From NCBI GenBank assembly GCA_964629975.1, contig CAZVUN010000069.1, positions 1-15,492 of the forward strand: a stretch of DNA of 15,492 nt. Reading direction: 5' to 3'. Position numbers and translations under genes: made by a program. This document shows, in pieces, positions 1 to 6,371 of this stretch. The stretch is from G020354085 sp964629975 (GTDB taxonomy: Bacteria; Pseudomonadota; Gammaproteobacteria; Acidiferrobacterales; Sulfurifustaceae). The notes beneath the pieces are model-generated. The model had not been told where the DNA came from and ran no database searches. It saw nothing but the letters and a program-made list of their open reading frames with translations. Each line of letters starts with the position of its first letter. Positions within the stretch are counted from its first letter, which is position 1.

Positions 1-506
1 AACGGTGCGCTGCGCACCGCCGGCTCGGCACGCGCGCCCCGACCCGCCGGCGACTCGCGCGGGGTGCCGCGCGCGAGCGCGCGCTCGATGGCGGCATTGA
101 GCTGCTCGATGCGAAACGGCTTGGGGATGAAATCGACCGCCCCGACGCGCAGCGCGCCGATGGTGGTGTTGAGATCGGCATACGCGGTCATGAAGATGAC
201 CTCGGCCGGCTCGCCGGCCGCGCGGAGCTGCGCCACCCAGTCGAGGCCGGAGCGCCCCGGCAGACTGATGTCGACGATGAGCACATCGAAGCGGCAGCGC
301 GCGCGCAGCTCCTCGGCGGTCTCGGCGCTGTCGGCGACCTCCACCAGCCCGTACTCCCGGGTGAGGGCGCGCTGCAAGAAGCTGCGGATGCCCGGCTCAT
401 CATCGACGACCAGGACCGAAACCTGCCGTTTGCCACGAACCCCCGGCACGGCGCCCGCTCCCGCGTCGCTTGATTTCGGCAGACGTTCCAGCGGACGGTG
501 GGTCAT
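1..506 (-). CDS. Response regulator, receiver domain (3' end cut by window edge)
   Basis: The first 168 residues of a two-component response regulator are visible; the rest lies outside the window. After a roughly 30-residue polar N-terminal extension comes a CheY-like receiver domain. It has the acidic pair D35-D36 (VLVVDDEPG), the phospho-acceptor D79 (VDISLPGRSG), the switch threonine T107 (FMTAYAD) and the conserved lysine K129 (PKPF). The ATG at 506 is chosen because AAGGAG sits just upstream and the frame holds all receiver motifs. A linker begins near residue 150, so the output domain is unseen: it could be NtrC-type AAA+, Fis-like or LuxR-type. It is transcribed divergently from the tup operon, whose upstream region has a sigma-54-like promoter, so an NtrC-type activator is the favoured but unproven reading. 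The kinase partner is not in the window. Confidence 0.9.
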   Translation of the reverse strand, partial: MTHRPLERLPKSSDAGAGAVPGVRGKRQVSVLVVDDEPGIRSFLQRALTREYGLVEVADSAETAEELRARCRFDVLIVDISLPGRSGLDWVAQLRAAGEPAEVIFMTAYADLNTTIGALRVGAVDFIPKPFRIEQLNAAIERALARGTPRESPAGRGARAEPAVRSAP

Positions 507-627
507 CGAAACTCCTTGCGCTCTGGTTCATGCCGTTGATGGTTCCTTGCCTCGGTGCAACTAAGCGACAAGGAATGCTCGAAACCGCCCGGGGTGGCGC
601 AACCGCGCGCTCCTCCCGCACTACCAG

Positions 628-665
628 TGCGTCATTTCGACGCAATCGCGTCGTAAGTTGCGTCA
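628..665. promoter_or_regulatory. Cluster of GCGTC boxes, candidate activator binding region
   Basis: TGCGTCA occurs at 628-634 and again at 659-665, 31 bp apart, which is about three helical turns. Between them lies a perfect inverted repeat CGACGC-AATC-GCGTCG (638-653). Counting both strands, the pentamer GCGTC occurs four times in 36 bp. The cluster lies about 100-135 bp upstream of the start site predicted from the sigma-54 element, the usual distance for enhancer-type sites. That the divergent response regulator binds here is inference. Confidence 0.4.
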
Positions 666-676
666 ATTTGATACGA

Positions 677-699
677 GTGTCAATGCGCTTGCATTGCAC
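677..699. promoter_or_regulatory. Inverted repeat CAATGC-GCTT-GCATTG
   Basis: A perfect 6-bp inverted repeat with a 4-nt centre lies at 681-696. It extends to 9 bp (GTG and CAC arms) if the T at 680 is allowed to bulge. It sits in the less GC-rich part of the divergent gap, between the GCGTC boxes and the sigma-54-like element, and could be an operator or an IHF-adjacent site. It resembles neither the ModE consensus nor any other metal-regulator site known to me. Confidence 0.3.
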
Positions 700-735
700 A
701 ATCTGGTATGCGGCGAGGAATTCGTTGGCGGAGTG

Positions 736-752
736 CTGGCACCGGATTTGCA
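736..752 (+). promoter_or_regulatory. Sigma-54 (-24/-12) promoter candidate for the tup operon
   Basis: The sequence CTGGCACCGGATTTGCA matches the RpoN consensus YTGGCACrN4TTGCW at all conserved positions except the purine after TGGCAC, which is C here. The essential GG (738-739) and GC (750-751) dinucleotides are separated by exactly 10 bases. The predicted start site is near 763, giving a 5' leader of about 115 nt before tupB. Such promoters need an AAA+ activator bound upstream, which fits the box cluster at 628-665 and the divergent response regulator. The match is seen directly; its use is inference. Confidence 0.55.
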
Positions 753-877
753 AAACGGCGGGCGCGCTCGCCGCGGCGCTGCCGAAACGTGCGGCCTCGG
801 GCACGGCGCCGGCACGAGAGCGCGCCGCGCGTGGCTGACGAACGGGATCGCGGCTGACGGGCCAGGCGTACGCTGAC

Positions 878-1585
878 ATGCAAGATCTTTCCGCGGCCTT
901 CGGGCTGGCCTTCTCCCTCATCACCGGCGCGGACAGCGCACTGGTGGAAATCGTCCTGCTGTCGCTGCGCGTCAGCCTGACGGCGGTCGGCCTCGCCTGC
1001 CTGGCCGGTTTGCCGATCGGTGCTGCCCTCGCGGTGGCGCGCTTTGCGGGGCGCGGGGCGGCGATCGTGCTGCTCAACACACTGATGGGCCTGCCACCGG
1101 TCGCGGTCGGGCTGCTGCTCTACGTGCTGCTGTCGAATGCCGGTCCGCTCGGCGTGCTGGGGCTGCTGTATACGCCCACGGCCATGATCATCGCCCAGGC
1201 CGTGCTCGTGACCCCCATCATCGCCGCCCTCGCCCGCCAGGTCGTCGAGGACCTCCATGCCGAGTACGACGAGCAGCTGCGCTCGCTCGGCGTCGGGCGG
1301 TTGCAGACAATCGCCACGCTCTTGTGGGACGGCCGCTACAGCCTGCTCACCGTGGCGCTGGCCGGTTTCGGCCGCGCCATCGCCGAGGTCGGCGCGGTCG
1401 TCATCGTCGGCGGCAACATCGCGCACGTGACGCGCGTCATGACGACGGCGATTGCGCTCGAGACCTCCAAGGGCGATCTGGCGCTGGCGCTGGCGCTGGG
1501 TCTCATCCTGCTCACGCTCGCGATGCTGGTGAACGCCGGCGTCATGGCGGTCAAGGCCACCGCGGCAAGGGCTGCGTATGCATGA
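878..1585 (+). CDS. tupB: Tungstate ABC transporter, permease TupB
   Basis: Inner-membrane permease of the high-affinity tungstate importer. The 235-residue protein is mostly hydrophobic, with about five to six membrane segments, the first near residues 22-50 and the last near 203-225. The cytoplasmic EAA-type loop that contacts the ATPase is at about 129-148 (EYDEQLRSLGVGRLQTI), followed by AEVGAVVIVGGNI (169-181), a signature of TupB/WtpB-like permeases. The ATG at 878 gives the normal length and begins just before the first amphipathic stretch, although its ribosome binding site is weak. It is the first gene of the operon and overlaps tupC by 8 bp. The identity as tungstate rather than sulfate or molybdate permease rests mainly on the neighbouring TupA. 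Confidence 0.92.
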   Translation: MQDLSAAFGLAFSLITGADSALVEIVLLSLRVSLTAVGLACLAGLPIGAALAVARFAGRGAAIVLLNTLMGLPPVAVGLLLYVLLSNAGPLGVLGLLYTPTAMIIAQAVLVTPIIAALARQVVEDLHAEYDEQLRSLGVGRLQTIATLLWDGRYSLLTVALAGFGRAIAEVGAVVIVGGNIAHVTRVMTTAIALETSKGDLALALALGLILLTLAMLVNAGVMAVKATAARAAYA

Positions 1586-2348
1586 CGTGGCATTCACGGC
1601 CGCCGCGGCGCTGCCCGCGGTGGATGCGCGCGATTCCTGCCTGCCGCTCGAGGCGCGCGGCCTGACCTTCGAGGCCGGTGGCCGGCGCCTGGTCGATGGC
1701 GTCGACCTGGCGCTGCAGGCCGGTTCGGTCACCGCGGTCCTGGGCCCGAACGGTGCTGGCAAGAGCCTGTTGCTGCGCCTGCTGCACGGACTGCTGAAAC
1801 CGACCCGGGGCGAAGTGCGCTGGGCTGGCCGACCGGCCGATCGCGCCATCGCCGCGCGCCAGGCGATGGTGTTCCAGCGGCCGGTGCTGCTGCGCCGCTC
1901 GGTCGCCGCCAATGTGCGCTATGCGCTGGCGGTGCGGGGCGTGACGCGCGCCGACTGCGAAGCGCGCCTCGCGGCGGTGCTGCGCAGCGCCCGGCTCGAG
2001 CATCTCGCCGAGCGGCCGGCGCGCGTGCTGTCGGTCGGCGAACAGCAGCGCCTGGCGCTGGCACGGGCGCTCAGCACCGCGCCCGAGATCCTGTTCCTCG
2101 ATGAACCGACCGCAAGCCTCGATCCCGCCGCGACACATGCCATCGAGGAGTTGCTGCGCGAGGCACACGCGGCCGGCACCACGATCGTGCTCGTCACGCA
2201 CGACCGCGACCAGGCCCGGCGCCTGGCGCACGAGGTGCTGTTCATGCACCGCGGGCGCCTCGCCGAGCAGACGCGCGCGGATGCCTTCTTTGCCGGCCCG
2301 GCGTCCGCGCCGGCGCGCGCCTTTCTGGACGGTCGCATCGTCCTGTGA
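1578..2348 (+). CDS. tupC: Tungstate ABC transporter, ATPase TupC
   Basis: Cytoplasmic ATP-hydrolysing subunit that drives tungstate import through TupB. All ABC motifs are present in the 256 residues: Walker A GPNGAGKS (56-63), Q-loop Q100, signature LSVGEQQR (151-158), Walker B ILFLDEP (171-177), D-loop SLDP and the switch histidine H208 (VTHD). The signature reads LSVGEQ rather than LSGGQ. It lacks a long C-terminal regulatory (TOBE/Mop-like) domain, unlike ModC, and this short form fits TupC. The start overlaps the end of tupB by 8 bp, with AAGGG about 10 nt upstream, which suggests translational coupling. About 20 residues precede the usual first beta strand, so a slightly later start is possible. 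Confidence 0.93.
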   Translation: MHDVAFTAAAALPAVDARDSCLPLEARGLTFEAGGRRLVDGVDLALQAGSVTAVLGPNGAGKSLLLRLLHGLLKPTRGEVRWAGRPADRAIAARQAMVFQRPVLLRRSVAANVRYALAVRGVTRADCEARLAAVLRSARLEHLAERPARVLSVGEQQRLALARALSTAPEILFLDEPTASLDPAATHAIEELLREAHAAGTTIVLVTHDRDQARRLAHEVLFMHRGRLAEQTRADAFFAGPASAPARAFLDGRIVL

Positions 2349-2381
2349 CCGGCCAACCGATCCGACAGCGAGGCGCGCCGC

Positions 2382-3230
2382 ATGTGCTCCAGCAAGACAC
2401 GGTCCGCGCGGTTGCCGGTCCTGGCAGCGCTGATGGCCGCGGCACTGCTGCTCGGTGCGACGGCGCCGCGCGCGGCGAGCGAGCGCTTCATCATCGTCCA
2501 GTCGACGACCTCGACCCAGGACGCGGGTCTGTTCGACCACATCCTGCCGCTGTTTCACAGGCGCAGCGGCATCGACGTGCGGGTCGTCGCCGTCGGCACC
2601 GGCCAGGCGATCCGGAATGCACAGAACGGCGACGGCGATGTCCTGCTGGTGCACGCCAAGGCGGCGGAGGAGAGGTTTGTTGCCGCGGGCTGGGGCGTCA
2701 AGCGCTTCGACGTGATGTACAACGACTTCGTGATCGTCGGCCCGCGCAGCGATCCCGCCCGGATTGCCGGGACCCGCGACGCGAGCGTGGCGTTCAAGGC
2801 CATCGCCGCCACCAAGGCGGGGTTCGCCTCGCGCGGCGACGACAGCGGCACGCACCAGGCCGAGCTTGCGCTGTGGAAGGCCGCGGGCGTGGACGTCAAG
2901 GCCGCGAGCGGCACCTGGTACCGCGAGACCGGCGCGGGCATGGGGCCGACGCTCAACACCGCGGTGGGCATGAGTGCCTACGCGCTCTGCGACCGTGCCA
3001 CCTGGAGCCGCTTCCGGAACAAGGCGGATCACGTGATCCTCGTCGCGGGCGACCCGCGGCTGTTCAACCAGTACGGCGTGATCCTGGTCAATCCGGCGCG
3101 GCACCCGAAGGTCAGGGCCGCGGCCGCGCAGCAGTTCATCGACTGGCTGATCGGGCCCGAGGGTCAGGCCGCGATCGCGAGCTTTCAGATCAACGGCGAG
3201 CAGCAGTTCTTCCCCAACGCCAGGCCGTGA
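2382..3230 (+). CDS. tupA: Tungstate-binding periplasmic protein TupA
   Basis: Periplasmic solute-binding protein that captures tungstate and delivers it to TupBC. Residues 1-32 form a Sec signal peptide (basic start, long Ala/Leu core, likely cleavage near APRAAS). The mature protein opens with STTSTQDAGL (41-50), the TupA ligand-loop motif equivalent to TTTSTQDSGL in characterised members. It continues with VGTGQAI (71-77), MYNDFVIVGP (112-121) and SRGDDSGTH (150-158), all typical of tungstate binders and distinct from ModA. Length (282 residues) is normal. It lies 33 bp after tupC, with GAGG upstream of the ATG. The order here is permease, ATPase, binding protein. Specificity for tungstate over molybdate follows from the family, not from anything measured here. 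Confidence 0.95.
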   Translation: MCSSKTRSARLPVLAALMAAALLLGATAPRAASERFIIVQSTTSTQDAGLFDHILPLFHRRSGIDVRVVAVGTGQAIRNAQNGDGDVLLVHAKAAEERFVAAGWGVKRFDVMYNDFVIVGPRSDPARIAGTRDASVAFKAIAATKAGFASRGDDSGTHQAELALWKAAGVDVKAASGTWYRETGAGMGPTLNTAVGMSAYALCDRATWSRFRNKADHVILVAGDPRLFNQYGVILVNPARHPKVRAAAAQQFIDWLIGPEGQAAIASFQINGEQQFFPNARP

Positions 3231-3302
3231 GAATCCGGCCATTGCCGCCGCCATGCCCACACCGCACGCCGGACAATCGACGCCAATGCGCGGCATGGTT
3301 TA

Positions 3303-3962
3303 ATGTCGCACCCGGCCATGACCCGCACTGATCCCAACGTCCCGACGCAGGCCGCGCTGCCGAGTCGCGAGACCATCACCGGAGTGATCCTCGCCGGCGG
3401 GCGCGGCAGCCGCATGGGCGGCCTCGACAAGGGGCTCGTGCCGCTGCACGGCCTGCCGATGGTGCAGCACGTGGCGCGCCGCCTGCAGCCCCAGGTCGCG
3501 CGCCTGCTCATCAACGCCAACCGCAACATCGAACAGTATGCGGCGCTCGGCTTTGCGGTGGTGCCCGATGTTCACGCCGGTTACCTCGGGCCCCTGGCGG
3601 GCATGGCAAGCGGCCTGCAGGCAGCCACCACACCCTATGTCGTGACGGTGCCGTGCGATTCGCCGCTCATCCCCGCCGACCTGGTCGCGCGCCTGAGCGC
3701 GGCGCTGGTGCGTGCGGCGGCCGACATCGCGGTGGCGCACGATGGCGAGCGCGCGCACCCGGTGTTCCTGCTGCTCAGGCGCAGCCTGCTCGATGACCTG
3801 CTCGCGTTCCTTGCGGCCGGCGGGCGCAAGATCGATCTGTGGTTCGCGCGCCACCGCGTGGCGCAGGCGGATTTCCGCGACGCACCCGAGGCGTTCGCCA
3901 ACGTCAATGACAGCGCCGAGCGCGCCGCCATCGAGCGGCGGCTCGCGGGGGGTGCCGCATGA
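3303..3962 (+). CDS. mobA: Molybdenum cofactor guanylyltransferase MobA
   Basis: Cytoplasmic enzyme that transfers GMP from GTP to Mo- or W-molybdopterin, producing the guanine dinucleotide (bis-MGD) cofactor. The nucleotide-binding loop LAGGRGSRMGG (30-40) is followed by K43 (GLDKGL); GPLAG (96-100), the metal-binding CDSPL (118-122) and the C-terminal FANVND motif are all in place. The frame is 219 residues from the ATG at 3303. An ATG five codons later (3318) gives 214 residues and may be the true start, because a TTTAAT -10-like element overlaps the first ATG and neither start has a good Shine-Dalgarno sequence. It lies 72 bp after tupA, and its last four bases (ATGA) overlap the start of mobB. 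Confidence 0.93.
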   Translation: MSHPAMTRTDPNVPTQAALPSRETITGVILAGGRGSRMGGLDKGLVPLHGLPMVQHVARRLQPQVARLLINANRNIEQYAALGFAVVPDVHAGYLGPLAGMASGLQAATTPYVVTVPCDSPLIPADLVARLSAALVRAAADIAVAHDGERAHPVFLLLRRSLLDDLLAFLAAGGRKIDLWFARHRVAQADFRDAPEAFANVNDSAERAAIERRLAGGAA

Positions 3963-4525
3963 GCTTTGCCAGCCTGCGCGTGCCGATCCTCGGCTTCGCT
4001 GCCTACAGCGGCACCGGCAAGACCACGCTGCTGCGCAAGCTGCTGCCGCTGCTGCGCGCGCGCGGCCTGCGCGTGGCGGTGGTCAAGCACGCGCATCACA
4101 CCTTCGACACCGACGTGCCCGGCAAGGACTCCTACGAGCTGCGCCGCGCCGGTGCGGTACAGATGCTGGTCGCCTCGCGCCATCGCTGGGCGCTCGTCAC
4201 CGAAACCGGTGATACCGGCGAGCCGCGCCTCGCGGAGCTGCTCGGGCAGCTGGCGCAGGATGCGCTCGATCTCATCCTGGTCGAGGGCTTCAAGGCCGAG
4301 CCGATCCCCAAGATCGAACTGCACCGGCCGAGTCTGGGCCACCCGCTCATGTGCCTGACCGATGCCTCGATCATCGCGCTCGCCACCGATCAGCCGCCGG
4401 CCACGCCGCTGCCCATCCCGGTGCTCGATCTCGCGCAGCCCGAGGCGCTCGTGGAATTCATCCTGGCGACCCTGCGCACCCAGCGCGCCAGAGCCGCGGC
4501 CGTGGGCGAACGGGCACCGCGATGA
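3959..4525 (+). CDS. mobB: Molybdopterin-guanine dinucleotide biosynthesis adaptor MobB
   Basis: GTP-binding partner of MobA in formation of the dinucleotide cofactor; its exact step is not settled in the family. It shows Walker A in AYSGTGKTTL (15-24), the family motif VKHAHHTFDTDVPGKDS (42-58), RRAGA (62-66) and LVEGFKAEPIPKIELHR (107-123). Length (188 residues) is slightly above the roughly 170 of the E. coli protein because of an Ala/Arg-rich tail. It overlaps mobA and moeA by four bases each (ATGA), so the three genes are almost certainly translated from one message. Confidence 0.94.
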   Translation: MSFASLRVPILGFAAYSGTGKTTLLRKLLPLLRARGLRVAVVKHAHHTFDTDVPGKDSYELRRAGAVQMLVASRHRWALVTETGDTGEPRLAELLGQLAQDALDLILVEGFKAEPIPKIELHRPSLGHPLMCLTDASIIALATDQPPATPLPIPVLDLAQPEALVEFILATLRTQRARAAAVGERAPR

Positions 4526-5790
4526 GCAGCCGCATGGCGCCTGCGCGCGACGATTGCGGCCACGGTCAGGCGCGCCTGCCGGTCGCGGAGGCGCGGCGGC
4601 GCATCCTGAGTGAGGTTGCGCCGGTGCGGGGCAGCGAGCGGCTCGCGCTGCGCAGCGCGCTCGGGCGCGTACTGGCGCAGGACGTGGTCTCGCCCTTTGA
4701 CGTTCCCGGCCACACCAACTCCGCGGTCGACGGCTACGCGCTCGCCGGCAGCGACCTGCCGGCGCAGGGCGAGACGGCGCTGCGCGTCATCGGCACCGCC
4801 TGGGCCGGGCGCGCGTTCCCGGGCGCACTGCCGCCCGGGGCGTGCGTGCGCATCATGACCGGCGCAGCGCTGCCCGCGGGCGCCGACACGGTCATCATGC
4901 AGGAGCACGTCACGCCGCAGGGCGAGACGGTGCGCATCGGCACCGGGCACCGCCGCGGGCAGAACGTGCGCGCCGCCGGCGAGGATCTGGCGCGCGGCGC
5001 GGTGGCGCTCGCGCGCGGCCGGCGCCTCACCCCGGCAGACCTCGGGCTGCTCGCCTCGATCGGGCAGGCCGAGGTGGCGGTGCATCGGCGCGTGCGGGTG
5101 GCGTTTTTTTCCACGGGCGATGAGTTGCGCTCGCTCGGCGAAGCGCTTGGCCCGGGCATGATCTACGACAGCAACCGCTATACCCTCTACGGCATGCTCA
5201 GCGCGCTCGGTGTCGAGATCCTCGACCTGGGCGTGGTGCGCGACGAGCGCGAGGCGCTGCGCGCGGCGTTTCGCGAGGCCGGCGCCGTTGCCGACGCCGT
5301 CATCACCTCCGGTGGCGTGTCGGTCGGCGAGGCCGACTATGTCAAGGAAACGCTCGCCGCCCTCGGCCAGGTGGGCTTCTGGCAGATCGCCATGAAGCCG
5401 GGCCGACCGCTCGCGTTCGGGCGCCTCCTCGACGGCGTTTTCTTCGGGCTGCCCGGCAACCCGGTGGCGGTCATGGTGACCTTCTATCAATTCGTGCAGC
5501 CGGCGCTGCAGCGCATGATGGGCGAAGACCCGGTCGGCGCGCCGCCCACCTTCGAGGCGCGCAGCGTCTCACGCTTTCGCAAGCAGCCCGGGCGCACCGA
5601 ATTCCAGCGCGCCATCGCCGAACACGACAGCAACGGCGAGCTCGTGGTGCGCGCCACCGGGGCCCAGGGCTCCGGCATCCTGCGCTCCATGAGCCAGGCC
5701 AACTGCTTCGTCGTGCTGCCGGAGGATGCCGGCAACGTCGAGCCGGGCATGCGCGTTGCCGTGCAGCCGTTCTTCGGGCTCATGCCCTGA
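4522..5790 (+). CDS. moeA: Molybdopterin molybdenumtransferase MoeA
   Basis: Inserts molybdate, or in tungsten-using systems tungstate, into adenylylated molybdopterin. The 422 residues carry the MoeA order of motifs: NSAVDGYAL (66-74), IMTGAALPAGADTVIMQE (111-128), FFSTGDEL (195-202), IYDSN (214-218), TSGGVSVGEADY (262-273), MKPGRPLAFG (291-300) and GLPGNP (309-314). Most homologues read SAMDGYA where this one has SAVDGYA. The frame is open 57 codons further upstream, but that part lies inside mobB and has no MoeA features. The ATG at 4522 overlaps the mobB stop and gives the usual length. The position beside tup genes suggests the metal it handles may often be tungsten, which is inference. 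Confidence 0.95.
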   Translation: MSSRMAPARDDCGHGQARLPVAEARRRILSEVAPVRGSERLALRSALGRVLAQDVVSPFDVPGHTNSAVDGYALAGSDLPAQGETALRVIGTAWAGRAFPGALPPGACVRIMTGAALPAGADTVIMQEHVTPQGETVRIGTGHRRGQNVRAAGEDLARGAVALARGRRLTPADLGLLASIGQAEVAVHRRVRVAFFSTGDELRSLGEALGPGMIYDSNRYTLYGMLSALGVEILDLGVVRDEREALRAAFREAGAVADAVITSGGVSVGEADYVKETLAALGQVGFWQIAMKPGRPLAFGRLLDGVFFGLPGNPVAVMVTFYQFVQPALQRMMGEDPVGAPPTFEARSVSRFRKQPGRTEFQRAIAEHDSNGELVVRATGAQGSGILRSMSQANCFVVLPEDAGNVEPGMRVAVQPFFGLMP

Positions 5791-5831
5791 GCCTGCGCCC
5801 GCCACCCACGACCCCTCAGGAAAATCGCGCC

Positions 5832-6371
5832 ATGTCAGAGCACACGCACACCAAACAGGAACGCCGGTTCATCCCGCTCAGCATCGCCGTGCTCACGGTG
5901 TCCGACACGCGCACCGAGGACGACGACACCTCGGGCAAGACGCTGGTGGAACGCTTGACCCGCGCCGGCCACCGCCTGGCCGAGAAGGCGATCACGCCGG
6001 ATGACATCTACCAGATTCGCGCCAAGGTCTCGGCGTGGATCGCGCGCGGGGACATCAACGCCATCGTGACCACCGGCGGCACCGGCGTGACCGGCCGCGA
6101 CGGTACGCCGGAGGCGATCGCGCCGCTGCTCGACAAGCAGCTCGACGGATTCGGTGAGCTGTTCCGCATGCTGTCGTACGAGGAGATCAAGACCTCGACC
6201 ATCCAGTCGCGCGCGCTCGCCGGCGTGGCCAACGGCACCTACGTCTTCTGCCTGCCCGGCTCCTCCGGCGCCTGCCGCACCGGCTGGGACCGGCTCATCG
6301 AGGCGCAGCTCGACTACCGCACGCGCCCGTGCAACCTGGTCGAGCTGATGCCGCGCCTGCTCGAGAAGTAA
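5832..6371 (+). CDS. moaB: Molybdopterin adenylyltransferase-type protein MoaB
   Basis: MoaB/MogA fold protein acting on molybdopterin before metal insertion by MoeA. In archaeal tungsten users the MoaB homologue adenylylates molybdopterin, whereas the role of E. coli MoaB is unclear. Motifs seen in the 179 residues are LTVSDTR (21-27), TTGGTGVTGRDGTPEA (80-95) and CLPGSSGACRTGW (140-152), with a C-terminal RPCNLVELMPR characteristic of MoaB rather than MogA. AGGA lies upstream of the ATG at 5832, 41 bp after moeA. It is the last gene of the operon. Its TAA stop directly abuts the stop of the convergent MFS gene, with no terminator hairpin between them. Confidence 0.93.
   Translation: MSEHTHTKQERRFIPLSIAVLTVSDTRTEDDDTSGKTLVERLTRAGHRLAEKAITPDDIYQIRAKVSAWIARGDINAIVTTGGTGVTGRDGTPEAIAPLLDKQLDGFGELFRMLSYEEIKTSTIQSRALAGVANGTYVFCLPGSSGACRTGWDRLIEAQLDYRTRPCNLVELMPRLLEK

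Larger units (their letters stand above)
507..877. other. Divergent intergenic region between response regulator and tupB
   Basis: No convincing gene lies in these 371 bases. The stretch from about 600 to 760 is visibly less GC-rich than the flanking genes. It holds four GCGTC/GACGC boxes (628-665), a CAATGC/GCATTG inverted repeat (681-696) and a sigma-54-like promoter (736-752) reading toward tupB. From 755 to 877 it would be the 5' leader of the tup transcript, with no obvious riboswitch fold; a molybdenum-cofactor riboswitch was looked for by eye and not recognised. No clear sigma-70 promoter for the response regulator was found. Confidence 0.75.

Noticed and set aside
763..877. A molybdenum-cofactor or tungsten-cofactor riboswitch in the tup leader
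   Set aside because: The region was read for the conserved helices of that class and none was recognised; it is GC-rich with only short chance pairings.
680..1912. A 410-codon open frame on the minus strand opposite tupB
   Set aside because: The composition is Arg/Gln/Ala-rich with no recognisable motif, and tupB on the other strand is unmistakable.
1551..3296. A 581-codon open frame on the minus strand across tupC and tupA
   Set aside because: It is a by-product of high GC: the plus strand carries complete TupC and TupA motifs, while this product is an Arg/Ala/Gly/His-rich sequence with no domain.
4351..4521. An N-terminal extension of MoeA by 57 residues
   Set aside because: It lies wholly inside mobB, is Arg/Pro/His-rich, and MoeA reaches its normal length from the ATG at 4522, which overlaps the mobB stop in the same way as mobA and mobB overlap.
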